Shown here: piece after piece, positions 1 to 8,529 of the stretch | Numbering within the stretch: position 1 is the stretch's first letter | Layout of the letters: each line of letters opens with the position of its first letter | Notes under the pieces: generated by a model | Databases searched by the model: none | Told to the model about the DNA's origin: nothing | Seen by the model: only the letters and a program-made list of their open reading frames with translations | Program-made: the position numbers and the translations under genes | Assembly (NCBI RefSeq): GCF_014932895.1 | Contig: NZ_JACYOF010000003.1 | Coordinates: forward strand, 261-64,260 | Source of the DNA: Bacillus thuringiensis | Lineage (GTDB): Bacteria; Bacillota; Bacilli; Bacillales; Bacillaceae_G | Length of the DNA stretch: 64,000 bases | Reading direction: 5' to 3'

Positions 1-99
1 TACACGTGGAAGAGATAGAACGCCAGTAGCGACCTGTATTCCATTAATTAGGAGGATGTACTGTATAAGCGTAATGTCATTATAGGCATATTTTTTCAT
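1..99 (-). CDS. GerB-family germinant receptor permease, N-terminal fragment
   Basis: Only the first 33 codons lie in the window; the gene continues past base 1. The translation begins MKKYAYNDITLIQYILLING and runs on in frame, which resembles the start of GerB-family (endospore germination permease) proteins. These are inner-membrane APC-like subunits that sense germinants together with GerA and GerC. The ATG at 99 follows an AAAGGTGA ribosome binding site and lies 4 bp after the stop of the GerA gene, so the two are translationally linked. The order A then B is that of ger operons. Which receptor (GerK, GerL, GerS and so on) cannot be told from this piece. Confidence 0.75.
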   Translation of the reverse strand, partial: MKKYAYNDITLIQYILLINGIQVATGVLSLPRV

Positions 100-103
100 A
101 GCT

Positions 104-1651
104 TCACCTTTTTTTATGATTCTTTCCTTGTCGAATAGATTGAATGGCTCCTGTGCCTTTAGGGCGTTTTCTTATCGCCCATAAAGGAAAGCGTACAAAA
201 GTATCTTTCATATCTGCAAAGCGAAACGGTGCTAACGGTGTTCCATAAGGGGTTCCTAGCGATTCAAGACTGATAAGATGTCCAATTAATGTCATCCACC
301 CGATAACTAGTCCTACAAGTCCAAATAATGCTGCTAAGATCATCATTGGAAATCGTAAAAGTCTAACTGCAGATCCCATATCATAGTTAGGGATAATAAA
401 AGAAGATATGGCTGTAACAGCAACAACAATAATCATAATGTTACTTACAATTCCAGCCTGAACAGCTGCTTGTCCAATGATAATCCCGCCTACAATTCCA
501 ACTGTCTGACCGATTGGAGTAGGCAGCCGCAAAGCCCCTTCTCTCATCGTTTCAAGTGTTATTTCCATAAGTAGTGCTTCCATTACTGGAACAAAAGGTA
601 CGCGCGTTCTTGATTCTGCAATAGATAAATAAAGTTCTACAGGAATGACTTCAAAATTAAAAGAAATAAATGCTACATAACTCGCAGGCAAAAATAGGGC
701 AACCATAAAGGCGAAAAAACGAAGTATACGAATAAACGAAGCAACTAGCCATCTTGTACCGTAATCATCCACACCTTGAAAAAAGGAAATAAAATTTGTT
801 GGAGCAATTAATACGTTAGGCGAATGATCCATTACAGTTACAAATCTGCCCTGTAGTATGTGAGAGACTGCCAAATCAGGCCTTTCAGTTAATAAAAATT
901 GTGGAAACGGCGAGTACGGGTTATCTTCAATGAATTCAACTAGTTCTCCATTACTCGCCACTGCATCGACCGTAATCCTTTGAATCCTTGTTTCTAATTC
1001 GTTTAGTACCTCTTCCGAAGCTACATCTTTCAAATATAAAATAGAAATTTTCGTTTTACTTCGCATACCTATTACTAATTCTTTTATCATTAATTCACGA
1101 TGCGGAATGTACCTTCGAATCATTGCAATATTTTGTGCTCCCGTTTCTATAAACCCTTGATGCGCCCCTTTTAAAGCTATTTCGTTATGAGCATCCTCAA
1201 TATTTCTTTGTGGCCCCCCTTTCGTGTCCAATTGATGAGCTGTAGTTTGCCCATTAAAAAGTAGAACACTATCACCTTCTAAAATAGCGTTCTCAATCTC
1301 GTTCCACGTATGAATTATTTTAATTTGACCTAATGTTATGGGAAGTTCCGTATTAGCATTAAAATCACTGTTCATTAAAGGACTTAAAACGTTATTTTGA
1401 ATTAATTGTTTATCTGCTAATCCAGATAAATATACTAACGCTGCCGCTAGTCCATCTACTGTCATTTGAAACTGGCGAATAACTAAATCTGGTGATTGAC
1501 GGAATATATTCTGGAGCTCAGCTAAATTGTTCGATAAATCGCTTTCCAAAAGAGAATCCTCTATATCTTGTTCCATAAAATGAGTATTATCTCGATTTGA
1601 ATCACCTTTATGGCCCCCTCTATATTTTAACCGCTTCAGAAATTTAACCAT
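104..1651 (-). CDS. GerA-family spore germination protein (A subunit of germinant receptor)
   Basis: Large A subunit of a nutrient germinant receptor of the spore inner membrane. The N-terminal half (about residues 30-260) is the soluble domain. It is followed by the family motifs PFPQ, ESRTRVPF (here followed by V instead of the common P) and PTPIGQTVGIVGG, and by four to five hydrophobic segments. The basic C-terminal tail is usual. The frame is open to 1699, but the start at 1651 (MVKFLKRLKY) has the GTGAGG ribosome binding site at proper spacing, giving 515 aa; the upstream 16 codons have none. The next gene is the GerB subunit. Expression in the forespore under sigma-G is expected for the family, but I did not identify the promoter. 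Confidence 0.9.
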   Translation of the reverse strand: MVKFLKRLKYRGGHKGDSNRDNTHFMEQDIEDSLLESDLSNNLAELQNIFRQSPDLVIRQFQMTVDGLAAALVYLSGLADKQLIQNNVLSPLMNSDFNANTELPITLGQIKIIHTWNEIENAILEGDSVLLFNGQTTAHQLDTKGGPQRNIEDAHNEIALKGAHQGFIETGAQNIAMIRRYIPHRELMIKELVIGMRSKTKISILYLKDVASEEVLNELETRIQRITVDAVASNGELVEFIEDNPYSPFPQFLLTERPDLAVSHILQGRFVTVMDHSPNVLIAPTNFISFFQGVDDYGTRWLVASFIRILRFFAFMVALFLPASYVAFISFNFEVIPVELYLSIAESRTRVPFVPVMEALLMEITLETMREGALRLPTPIGQTVGIVGGIIIGQAAVQAGIVSNIMIIVVAVTAISSFIIPNYDMGSAVRLLRFPMMILAALFGLVGLVIGWMTLIGHLISLESLGTPYGTPLAPFRFADMKDTFVRFPLWAIRKRPKGTGAIQSIRQGKNHKKR

Positions 1652-1735
1652 AATTTCCTCACTTTCCATATACCTTCTATAAGTATGTTTAGTATGCATA
1701 AATAAAGGAAAAATATCCTAATAGATAACTCAAAC

Positions 1736-1767
1736 AAAAAAAGAAGCGATTCAATTCGCTTCTTTTT
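1736..1767 (-). terminator. Intrinsic terminator after the aminotransferase gene
   Basis: A 9-bp stem (AAGAAGCGA paired with TCGCTTCTT) is flanked by A and T runs, so it can act in both directions. It lies directly after the aminotransferase stop and separates it from the ger operon. Confidence 0.8.
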
Positions 1768-1768
1768 C

Positions 1769-2986
1769 CTAGACACTTTCTAATACAGCTAAACTATGAA
1801 TACAAGATATAAACTCATTAATAAATACATCAATTTCCTCTTTCGTAATAATATACGGCGGAAGCAACCTAATAACATTTCCTTGTGTCACATCAATTAG
1901 CACTCCTTTATTCATTAATGCTAATTGTAGTTTTTTCACATTCTCACTCGTATCACTCACACTAATACCAAACATCATCCCTGCATGACGTACTTCCTTA
2001 ATAAAATAAGAATTTTCTTTCTGAATTGCTTGCAGTTTGTCATTTAAATATAGTGACGTTTCATAAGCTTGTTCCATTAATCCATCATCAATTAATGTAT
2101 TTAATACCGTTAAACCAAGAGCTGTTCCCATAGATGAATGAGCAAACGTTGTTCCATGGTCTCCTGGTGAAAATACATTACATAGCTTTTCACCTACAAT
2201 GATTCCTCCTAACGGTATCCCGCCTCCTGCTCCTTTACCAATTTGAATAATGTCTGGTGTAATATTGAAATTTTGATAAGCAAACAATTTCCCCGTTCTT
2301 CCCATACCACTTTGAACTTCATCAACAATAAGGATTACATTATATTTACCACATAGTTGTTGAACACCATGTAAATATTCACTTGATAAAGGATATACAC
2401 CGCCGCTTCCTAATACAGGTTCTAACATAATCGCAATTGGATTTTCATTAATAATCGTTTCTTCTAATTGCGCTATATTCTCACGCTCCACTTCATACAC
2501 AGGAATAGATGTTTTAGGGAAATTTTGATATACATTTTCTTGTCTCGTAAAATGAAGCGCTCCTAACGTTCGCCCGTGGAAACTATTTTTCAGCACAATT
2601 ACTCCGTCACGTTCTTCATTCGTAATAGATCTATATTTATCAATTAATTTTAACGTTGTTTCTGTCGCTTCCGTACCAGAGTTTGTAAAAAAGACCTTCC
2701 CATTTTTTAAAGAGAAATCAACTAATTTCTTTGCATACTCAATCGCAACTGGGTTTAAAAAATGAAATGGAAGATGCAATGATTTCGTAACTTGTTCCAT
2801 TGTGGTTTGCACAATTTTCGGGTGATTGTACCCTAATACATTTACTCCCACTCCAGAAAACAAATCTAAATACTCTTTACCATCCACATCATAAAGTTTA
2901 CACCCTTCCCCTCTTTCTATCGCAAGCTTCGTACGACAATATGTAGGCATCATATATTCTTTATCTAATTGAAACCAATCCGACAT
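1769..2986 (-). CDS. Class III PLP-dependent aminotransferase, acetylornithine/ornithine type
   Basis: A 405-aa fold-type I aminotransferase of class III. The PLP-binding lysine is Lys251 in QIGKGAGGG, and the cofactor aspartate lies in IVDEVQSGMGRTGK (residues about 220-233). SGTEATE (103-109) and NSFHGRT are the usual phosphate-binding and gating segments. The closest well-known families are ArgD (acetylornithine aminotransferase) and RocD (ornithine aminotransferase). It stands alone, without other arginine genes, so a paralogue with another omega-amino substrate is equally possible. The start follows AGGAGGAATTTAAC. A terminator follows directly. Confidence 0.85.
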   Translation of the reverse strand: MSDWFQLDKEYMMPTYCRTKLAIERGEGCKLYDVDGKEYLDLFSGVGVNVLGYNHPKIVQTTMEQVTKSLHLPFHFLNPVAIEYAKKLVDFSLKNGKVFFTNSGTEATETTLKLIDKYRSITNEERDGVIVLKNSFHGRTLGALHFTRQENVYQNFPKTSIPVYEVERENIAQLEETIINENPIAIMLEPVLGSGGVYPLSSEYLHGVQQLCGKYNVILIVDEVQSGMGRTGKLFAYQNFNITPDIIQIGKGAGGGIPLGGIIVGEKLCNVFSPGDHGTTFAHSSMGTALGLTVLNTLIDDGLMEQAYETSLYLNDKLQAIQKENSYFIKEVRHAGMMFGISVSDTSENVKKLQLALMNKGVLIDVTQGNVIRLLPPYIITKEEIDVFINEFISCIHSLAVLESV

Positions 2987-3096
2987 GTTAAATTCCTCCT
3001 AGTTTTTCCCATTTTTCATGTTCATTATCTATAAAGTCATTTACAAAATAATTTTTAAGATTGAAATTTTAATAGTGCTTTTCTTCCACCTCTATA

Positions 3097-3256
3097 ATAA
3101 AGTGAAACTTTAATCAGTCGGGGTTTTATTCATCTCCCACTGATTATTAGCCCTCACCAATCGGGCTTTTACGGGCAGTTGATCTCCCACCTAACTCCTT
3201 TGCTTTACAGCCGAATTTTGAAGTGGGAGTCTTACTGCCCGTTAATGCGGGATAAA
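3097..3256. repeat. bcr1-like short repeat, full-length copy (160 bp)
   Basis: This element occupies most of the gene-free gap 2987-3440. Both ends carry the pentamer ATAAA (3097-3101 and 3252-3256). Inside are GTGAAACTTTAATCAG, a CTCCCAC/GTGGGAG inverted pair and a GGGCAG/CTGCCC pair. Related copies lie at 28183-28308 and 57567-57663. The B. cereus-group repeat bcr1 is known to be about 155 bp with TTTAT (equal to ATAAA) target duplications, which fits; I assign it from memory of that description. The short open frame inside it (3179-3361, plus strand) is not a gene. Confidence 0.7.
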
Positions 3257-3440
3257 ACGTATTATTTCTCTTCCCGATATTCATTTTTCCATAATTTTTT
3301 CTATTTCAACAGGTCCACTGCATGTGCATTTTTTTCATCTGGCGGTATGTTACTACTTTGAACTTTGCATGTAATACATAATCAAGGCTATAAAATCATA
3401 TTTAGTAACAATCGACGAAAAAAATTTGGAGGCTATATAG

Positions 3441-4820
3441 ATGAATGAAAAATATGATAAACAGAGGCAATCCTTATTAGACGAAGACTTTAATCAAAAT
3501 CGAGAACTTAATGAGCCAGCTAAACTTCACTCCCAAACAGTTGGCTCACGTGGGCCTGTTCTAAAGCAAGATAGTGTACTGCACGAGGCGTTACAAGAAT
3601 TTATTCATGAAAAAATTTTAGAAAGGCCTGTTCATGTAAAAGGATTCGGTGCATTCGGTTATTTTCAAACGATTTATCCGATGTCTGAACATACAAAACT
3701 GAACTTTTTACAAATTTCTAATGAGAAAGTCCCTGTTATGGTACGGTTTTCATTAGCTGTTAGTACGAAAGGAACACCTGATACTTCTAGGAATGTACGC
3801 GGTTTTGCTACAAAATTTTATACAAAAGAAGGTGTATTTGATCTTTTATGTAATCACCTTCCTGTCTTTTCTGTTCGTGATCCGATGCGTTTCCCTGAAA
3901 CTATTAAAGCGCTCTTGCCTTCACCTAAAAATAATTTAATAGACCCTGATAGATTTTGGAGTTTTGTCGCTAGAGCACCCGAATCCATTCATTTTGTTGT
4001 CCATTTATACTCTGATGCTGGTACGGTAAAAAGTCTTCGCCACATCTCAGGACATAGTGTAAATACATACGTTTGGAGAAATGCTGAAGGTAATCGAAAG
4101 TATGTAAAGTATCATTGGTACCCATTTGAAGGTGTACAATTCATTAATAGTGAGGAAGCCAATAAACTAGCTGCCGAAAACCCTGATTATAGCGGAAAAG
4201 ATTTATATGATGCAATTGAGGCTGGTAAGCCAGTGGAATATGGTTTATATGTCCAGCTCATGGACCCGAAAGATGAAGCACATCTTTCTTATGATCCTTT
4301 AGATGATACAAAAGTATGGGATGAAAAGGCTTACCCTCTAATACCAGTCGGAAAAATGGTATTAAATAAAAATCCTGAAAATTATATGGAACAAGTAGAA
4401 AAAGTCGCCTTTTCCCCGTCTAATCTACTAGATGGTGCAGAACTATCAGATGATAAAATGCTGCAAGGGCGTGCTAACATTTACAGTGATTCACAAAGAA
4501 GAAGAATCGGTCCCGAATTTCGTAAATTAACGATTAACCAACAGCAAGATTGGACACCTGCTAATCAAGCAACAAGCGGTGACGGAAGATATGTTGAAGG
4601 CAAACTTGAAAGAACTTCTATAACTAAGCAAGACGACTTTGGGCAGGCTGGTGAATTTTATGAGAAGTTAACACAAATAGAGAAAGAACATCTTGCCAAA
4701 AATTTAGCTAATGATTTGAAAGTTATATCTGATGATATTAAAAAGATCGTTATGGAGTATTTCAATAGGGTATCAACTGATTTGAAAACAAGCATTGAGG
4801 CAGAAATGAAAGAGCATTAA
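3441..4820 (+). CDS. Divergent monofunctional haem catalase
   Basis: A 459-aa catalase-family protein, short for a clade 1/3 enzyme (about 480-550). The distal histidine is His65 in ERPVHVKGFGAFGYF, the distal asparagine is Asn138 in DLLCNHLPVFSVRDP, and the proximal tyrosine is Tyr348 in RANIYSDSQRRRIGP. NPENY and DKMLQGR are also present. Several usually invariant neighbours differ: typical GNNTPVFF is CNHLPVFS and typical YPDTHRHRLG is YSDSQRRRIG. The expected reaction is breakdown of hydrogen peroxide; the changes around the haem pocket mean activity may be low or altered. The start has a GGAGG site. It stands alone, and the downstream hairpin at 4921 separates it from the convergent collagenase gene. 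Confidence 0.85.
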   Translation: MNEKYDKQRQSLLDEDFNQNRELNEPAKLHSQTVGSRGPVLKQDSVLHEALQEFIHEKILERPVHVKGFGAFGYFQTIYPMSEHTKLNFLQISNEKVPVMVRFSLAVSTKGTPDTSRNVRGFATKFYTKEGVFDLLCNHLPVFSVRDPMRFPETIKALLPSPKNNLIDPDRFWSFVARAPESIHFVVHLYSDAGTVKSLRHISGHSVNTYVWRNAEGNRKYVKYHWYPFEGVQFINSEEANKLAAENPDYSGKDLYDAIEAGKPVEYGLYVQLMDPKDEAHLSYDPLDDTKVWDEKAYPLIPVGKMVLNKNPENYMEQVEKVAFSPSNLLDGAELSDDKMLQGRANIYSDSQRRRIGPEFRKLTINQQQDWTPANQATSGDGRYVEGKLERTSITKQDDFGQAGEFYEKLTQIEKEHLAKNLANDLKVISDDIKKIVMEYFNRVSTDLKTSIEAEMKEH

Positions 4821-4920
4821 GAAGGTTAAAACATCCTTTACGGACGGGAATTCAAATCTATATGAATTGTATTCTTATCAAAGTCCAATGAAATTATTAA
4901 ATTAAAAAATCTAAAACCAA

Positions 4921-4954
4921 TATACCCTCGTTCTAAAATTAGAATGAGGGTATA
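4921..4954. terminator. Stem-loop between convergent catalase and collagenase genes
   Basis: A near-perfect palindrome (TATACCCTC...GAGGGTATA, one mismatch) lies between the convergent genes. It has no strong U-run on either side, so it may slow transcripts or protect 3' ends more than terminate. Confidence 0.55.
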
Positions 4955-5038
4955 TTAAGAGTAGTTTCATGTTTAACATTACATACTTTTCTTCACTAAA
5001 AAATACAATTAGCAGCCTTTCAAACCAACTATAGTAAA

Positions 5039-7675
5039 TTATTTTACTTCCACTGTATAATTCCCTGTTCCGCCACCATATTTATATACACTTAAATAAT
5101 ATTTCCCTGGCTTCGCATTATAATTTCCAAGCAATTTGTTTCCATCACGTTTTGTTGCGTAAGTTACATAATTATTTAGATCTGATTCAGAATATAACAC
5201 CCAGTTCAGTCCAAGGTTTTGTTCGTTCGTAACGGTAATTTGTAAATCTTTTGGGTCCTTTACATCAATCACAAATCGGTCAACTTGATCTTGATCACTT
5301 AAGTTTCCTCTTAATAACGTGTTCAAAGATAATAGATTTGCTGTATCAAATGAATTATTCGGTTCTTTTTCTACAGCAGTACCTTCTTCCGTATTCAGCC
5401 CGCTAAATACAACATCATATTCAAATTGTCCAGCATCATTGACACGGTAATTTACAAAATAAGCAGTCAATGTTTTGTATCCACTCCACTCTTTTTCTGA
5501 GAGCTGTTTCAACATATCATTCGTTGCTTGATTCATCACTTTCCAGTCCTCAATTTCTCCTTTTGCTGCACTTCCTGTATATGTTCCCTGTAGTGTGAAT
5601 GTATTAAAGAATTGTGATTTATTCTTTGTTAACCTCACATTTTTTAACTTTGCTTCATTGGTGATATCTGACGCAACATCTGAAAGCGGTTTTGGATCAT
5701 GCTGTGCTAAGTACTCATCTGATACTTGCGGAATTGTATACTTATCACGATTATCAATAAGCATTTGCATATAAGATTGATATTCGTCATTTAATTTATT
5801 ATCTTTGCTTAATGTAGAACGGTACGCGTCGTAATTTGGAACATCATTTGCACGAATTAAATCATGCACTTTATCGAACATTTCAGGACGGTTATTGTAC
5901 ATATAAGATTGTAATGCAAACGAATAGTTATAGAAATCCCACGTTCCATATTTTGCATTTAAGGTTTGTGCTGCTGTGTAACGTTTTGCAGGATCATAAG
6001 ATAATCCACCAATTATACTTTTTCGTGGTACTACACTATCTAATCGCGTTGAACCTGCAAAGAACTCTGCATTCCCTTCTTCAAACCATGTTAAACGTTC
6101 ATTTTGATACATTTCCCCTTGGCCCCATAATCCCGGAACCTCGTATCTTCCCTGTAAATAGTGTGTAAATTCATGGCGGAACAATTCTTCCAAACTATAA
6201 ATACTTTGCTCTGGTGTACGTTCATATGTAAAGAACGTTCCACTTCCTTCAATGTAAATCCCACCATTATTCGTTTCATAACCATACAATTGACGGTTAA
6301 ATTGATATTCGTCGGGACTATTATAGATGACCATCGTTAGCACATCATCTGCATGTCCACTTTCAAGTGGTTTATCACCACCAACTGTACGATAAAATTG
6401 AGAACGTACTTCTTTTGCCGCCCAGTATAGACGCTTAATTTTCTCTTCGCTAACTTTATCCCCAGCTTTAAAGACAATTGCTCCATCATCAAACGTATAC
6501 GTTTTCGGTAAATATTTCTTTTTACCATCTTCTCGAATTTGATCTAAATTTATTGTTTTCCCGTTCGCATCTACCCCTCCATAATTTGTAGTAATTTGTT
6601 CTGCTGCAACAAAGTATTGCTCCCCTAAATATGGATAAATTCGCATTGCATCTGTAACAACTTGCTGTCCTTTAGTTGGCGTACTATGAAGCTTGCCCAA
6701 TCGGCCAGCGTAGTAAATTCCGTTATTTATTAACCATCCATTTTTATCTGTTACGGTACCAATTAGCGCGAACCGACTAATTTCATTAATAAAACTATCA
6801 ATGTTTCGATACCACATCGTATCTTTTTCTTCTTTTCCCGTACTATACATATACGTCTGAATGTCATAATCAATTCCTTTCATCAACTCATATACAGCAT
6901 TTCCTTTTGTATAGTCTTCAATGAAAGTTGCCACATTATCGCTATATTGTTTGAAGATTTCACCTGCATATTGAACAACTTCAACATCAGCGGATGCGTT
7001 TCCAATCAGCATTCCATAGGATGAAATAACTTTATTTTGTTCCGGTGTACCGAGTTTAAAATTCGGGTTCTTTGCAATTGTCTTTAAAGCCGGCAAACAT
7101 TTATCATGATAACTACGCTCATTTAGTTTGCTTAATTCATCATGGTAAAAACCTAAATAAAATGCCGCACGTAGGGTTTCTACTAACGTTTCAATCCCTT
7201 TTGAATCATCTTTCGTATAAGCCTGTCCTTGTTCTGCTAACTTATCAATAATTGCTTGCATGCGGCTATTATCTTGATAGAACTTGAGACTATCACTATT
7301 AAACTGAAATAATTCCGGGATTTGATACCATTTAATTGTTACAAGAAGATCAGTTAATTGTTTGTTGCCTAATTGATTTAGCTCGGCCATCGAATACTTT
7401 TTTTCTTCAGCTAACGATTTAACATTATCGGTTGGTGCTTGCGAACGCTGCGATAAATCCGCTAGCTTTAACCGTTTTGTAAAAGATGCATTTTCTTGTA
7501 CTTTTGAAGGGTGCGCCAACTCATCAACAGATTTCTGTACTCCTACCGGCTCCATTTGTAATACGTTCTTCACATTTTTCTCTTTTGTCTCTGCTTGAAT
7601 TTGCAAACCATTACACGATATTGTCACTATTCCAACACCAAGAATCAACTTAGAAATTTTTGAATATTTAACCAT
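5039..7675 (-). CDS. colA: Secreted microbial collagenase (peptidase family M9)
   Basis: An 878-aa zinc metalloprotease with an N-terminal signal peptide (hydrophobic residues about 8-25, then QAE). The M9 activator domain covers about 90-380. The catalytic domain has the zinc motif HEFTH at 501-505 followed by YLQGRYEVPGLWGQGE, and the third ligand is in FEEGNAEFF (531-539). A C-terminal PPC-type domain (about 775-878, EPNNSFDTA...YYLSVY) probably binds collagen. B. cereus ColA proteins are usually about 960 aa with a PKD domain between the helper and the C-terminal domain; no PKD is visible here. The ATG follows AGGGGGGAA. No PlcR box was found upstream by eye. The symbol marks the family; a ColA paralogue is possible. 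Confidence 0.88.
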   Translation of the reverse strand: MVKYSKISKLILGVGIVTISCNGLQIQAETKEKNVKNVLQMEPVGVQKSVDELAHPSKVQENASFTKRLKLADLSQRSQAPTDNVKSLAEEKKYSMAELNQLGNKQLTDLLVTIKWYQIPELFQFNSDSLKFYQDNSRMQAIIDKLAEQGQAYTKDDSKGIETLVETLRAAFYLGFYHDELSKLNERSYHDKCLPALKTIAKNPNFKLGTPEQNKVISSYGMLIGNASADVEVVQYAGEIFKQYSDNVATFIEDYTKGNAVYELMKGIDYDIQTYMYSTGKEEKDTMWYRNIDSFINEISRFALIGTVTDKNGWLINNGIYYAGRLGKLHSTPTKGQQVVTDAMRIYPYLGEQYFVAAEQITTNYGGVDANGKTINLDQIREDGKKKYLPKTYTFDDGAIVFKAGDKVSEEKIKRLYWAAKEVRSQFYRTVGGDKPLESGHADDVLTMVIYNSPDEYQFNRQLYGYETNNGGIYIEGSGTFFTYERTPEQSIYSLEELFRHEFTHYLQGRYEVPGLWGQGEMYQNERLTWFEEGNAEFFAGSTRLDSVVPRKSIIGGLSYDPAKRYTAAQTLNAKYGTWDFYNYSFALQSYMYNNRPEMFDKVHDLIRANDVPNYDAYRSTLSKDNKLNDEYQSYMQMLIDNRDKYTIPQVSDEYLAQHDPKPLSDVASDITNEAKLKNVRLTKNKSQFFNTFTLQGTYTGSAAKGEIEDWKVMNQATNDMLKQLSEKEWSGYKTLTAYFVNYRVNDAGQFEYDVVFSGLNTEEGTAVEKEPNNSFDTANLLSLNTLLRGNLSDQDQVDRFVIDVKDPKDLQITVTNEQNLGLNWVLYSESDLNNYVTYATKRDGNKLLGNYNAKPGKYYLSVYKYGGGTGNYTVEVK

Positions 7676-8074
7676 ACCATTCCCCCCTAATAATATGATA
7701 GAAAATTCTGAATTATAAAATCAGAACATTCTTATTTGTATGTATTTACAGTTCCGCTATAAATACAAGTAAGATCAACGATACAATAGTAGCTTGTTTT
7801 TTACTATTACGAATACAGATTCCTTACATACAATCCCCCTTCCTTAAATTTAATACAAGCAAAAACTGTGCCAATGATATTTCTTATGAATAGCCAACAT
7901 TTTTTTATTAATACTGTAGAATAAAATATACATAGGTGCTTCAGCAATGTATAAATTTTTTGACACAAACTCCTCTCTCTTTTTACGACATAAAAAGCTG
8001 TTGTATATTATAAGTGCATTAAGCTAGTGGCCATTTTCTAATATATACCATCTAGTATGTTGAAAACCTCAAAA
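7676..8074. other. Gene-free upstream region of the collagenase gene
   Basis: No convincing ORF. The stretch is AT-rich and must hold the collagenase promoter. I looked for the PlcR box (TATGNAN4TNCATA) and found only poor matches. An imperfect inverted repeat ATACAT...ATGTAT lies near 7930-7957; its meaning is unknown. Confidence 0.4.
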
Positions 8075-8119
8075 AAGAAGGTAAGTATACATAAGATTAC
8101 TATGTATACTTACCTTCTT
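8071..8119 (-). terminator. Strong intrinsic terminator (19-bp perfect stem)
   Basis: AAGAAGGTAAGTATACATA (8075-8093) is perfectly repeated in inverse at 8101-8119 with a 7-base loop. Read on the minus strand it ends in a run of T, so it terminates the small gene at 8172-8450. Confidence 0.85.
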
Positions 8120-8171
8120 CTGTAGCAAGCTATCCGTGGATAAAAACAACATGAATGAATATTTTGTAACA

Positions 8172-8450
8172 TCATTTTATGTTATGATACCCATTTCTCT
8201 TTTTCATATAATCCTTTTCACATTGTAACGGCTTGTATTCAATAATCTTTCCTTGTTTCTTTTTCGTTTCGATTACTACCCATTCCCCTTTTTCAAGTTT
8301 AAGACGTTTCATAACATTTGTATCGTCTATTTCTTTATAAAGTAAAAATGCTTCAAGCTCCCTTACAAACAACCTTGGCTCTCCTCTACGCTTAAAATAT
8401 ACAATGTTTTTTTCATACTTACGTATCACCTCAAATGATTTAGATACCAT
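8172..8450 (-). CDS. Small hypothetical protein (92 aa)
   Basis: I do not recognise this protein. It is soluble, rich in Lys and Glu, with no signal peptide or membrane segment. The ATG at 8450 has no clear ribosome binding site, which lowers confidence. In its favour, a strong minus-strand terminator at 8071-8119 follows directly, and the gap fits one small gene between two terminators. A decayed or chance frame remains possible. Confidence 0.45.
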   Translation of the reverse strand: MVSKSFEVIRKYEKNIVYFKRRGEPRLFVRELEAFLLYKEIDDTNVMKRLKLEKGEWVVIETKKKQGKIIEYKPLQCEKDYMKKRNGYHNIK

Positions 8451-8488
8451 ATTATTTGAGGCTTACGATATTCTTATGCTAGGAATGT

Positions 8489-8526
8489 GAAAGGTCCTAT
8501 ATAATAAACTTTTCATAGGACCTTTC
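8489..8526 (-). terminator. Stem-loop after the adenine deaminase gene
   Basis: GAAAGGTCCTAT pairs with ATAGGACCTTTC across a 14-base loop, directly after the deaminase stop. The U-run is weak. Confidence 0.6.
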
Positions 8527-8529
8527 CTC

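Noticed and set aside
3179-3361. 60-aa plus-strand open frame
   Set aside because: It lies largely inside the bcr1-like repeat, has no ribosome binding site and no protein-like pattern.
7676-8070. PlcR box upstream of the collagenase
   Set aside because: Collagenases of this group can be PlcR-controlled, but no 16-base site close to TATGNAN4TNCATA was found by eye.
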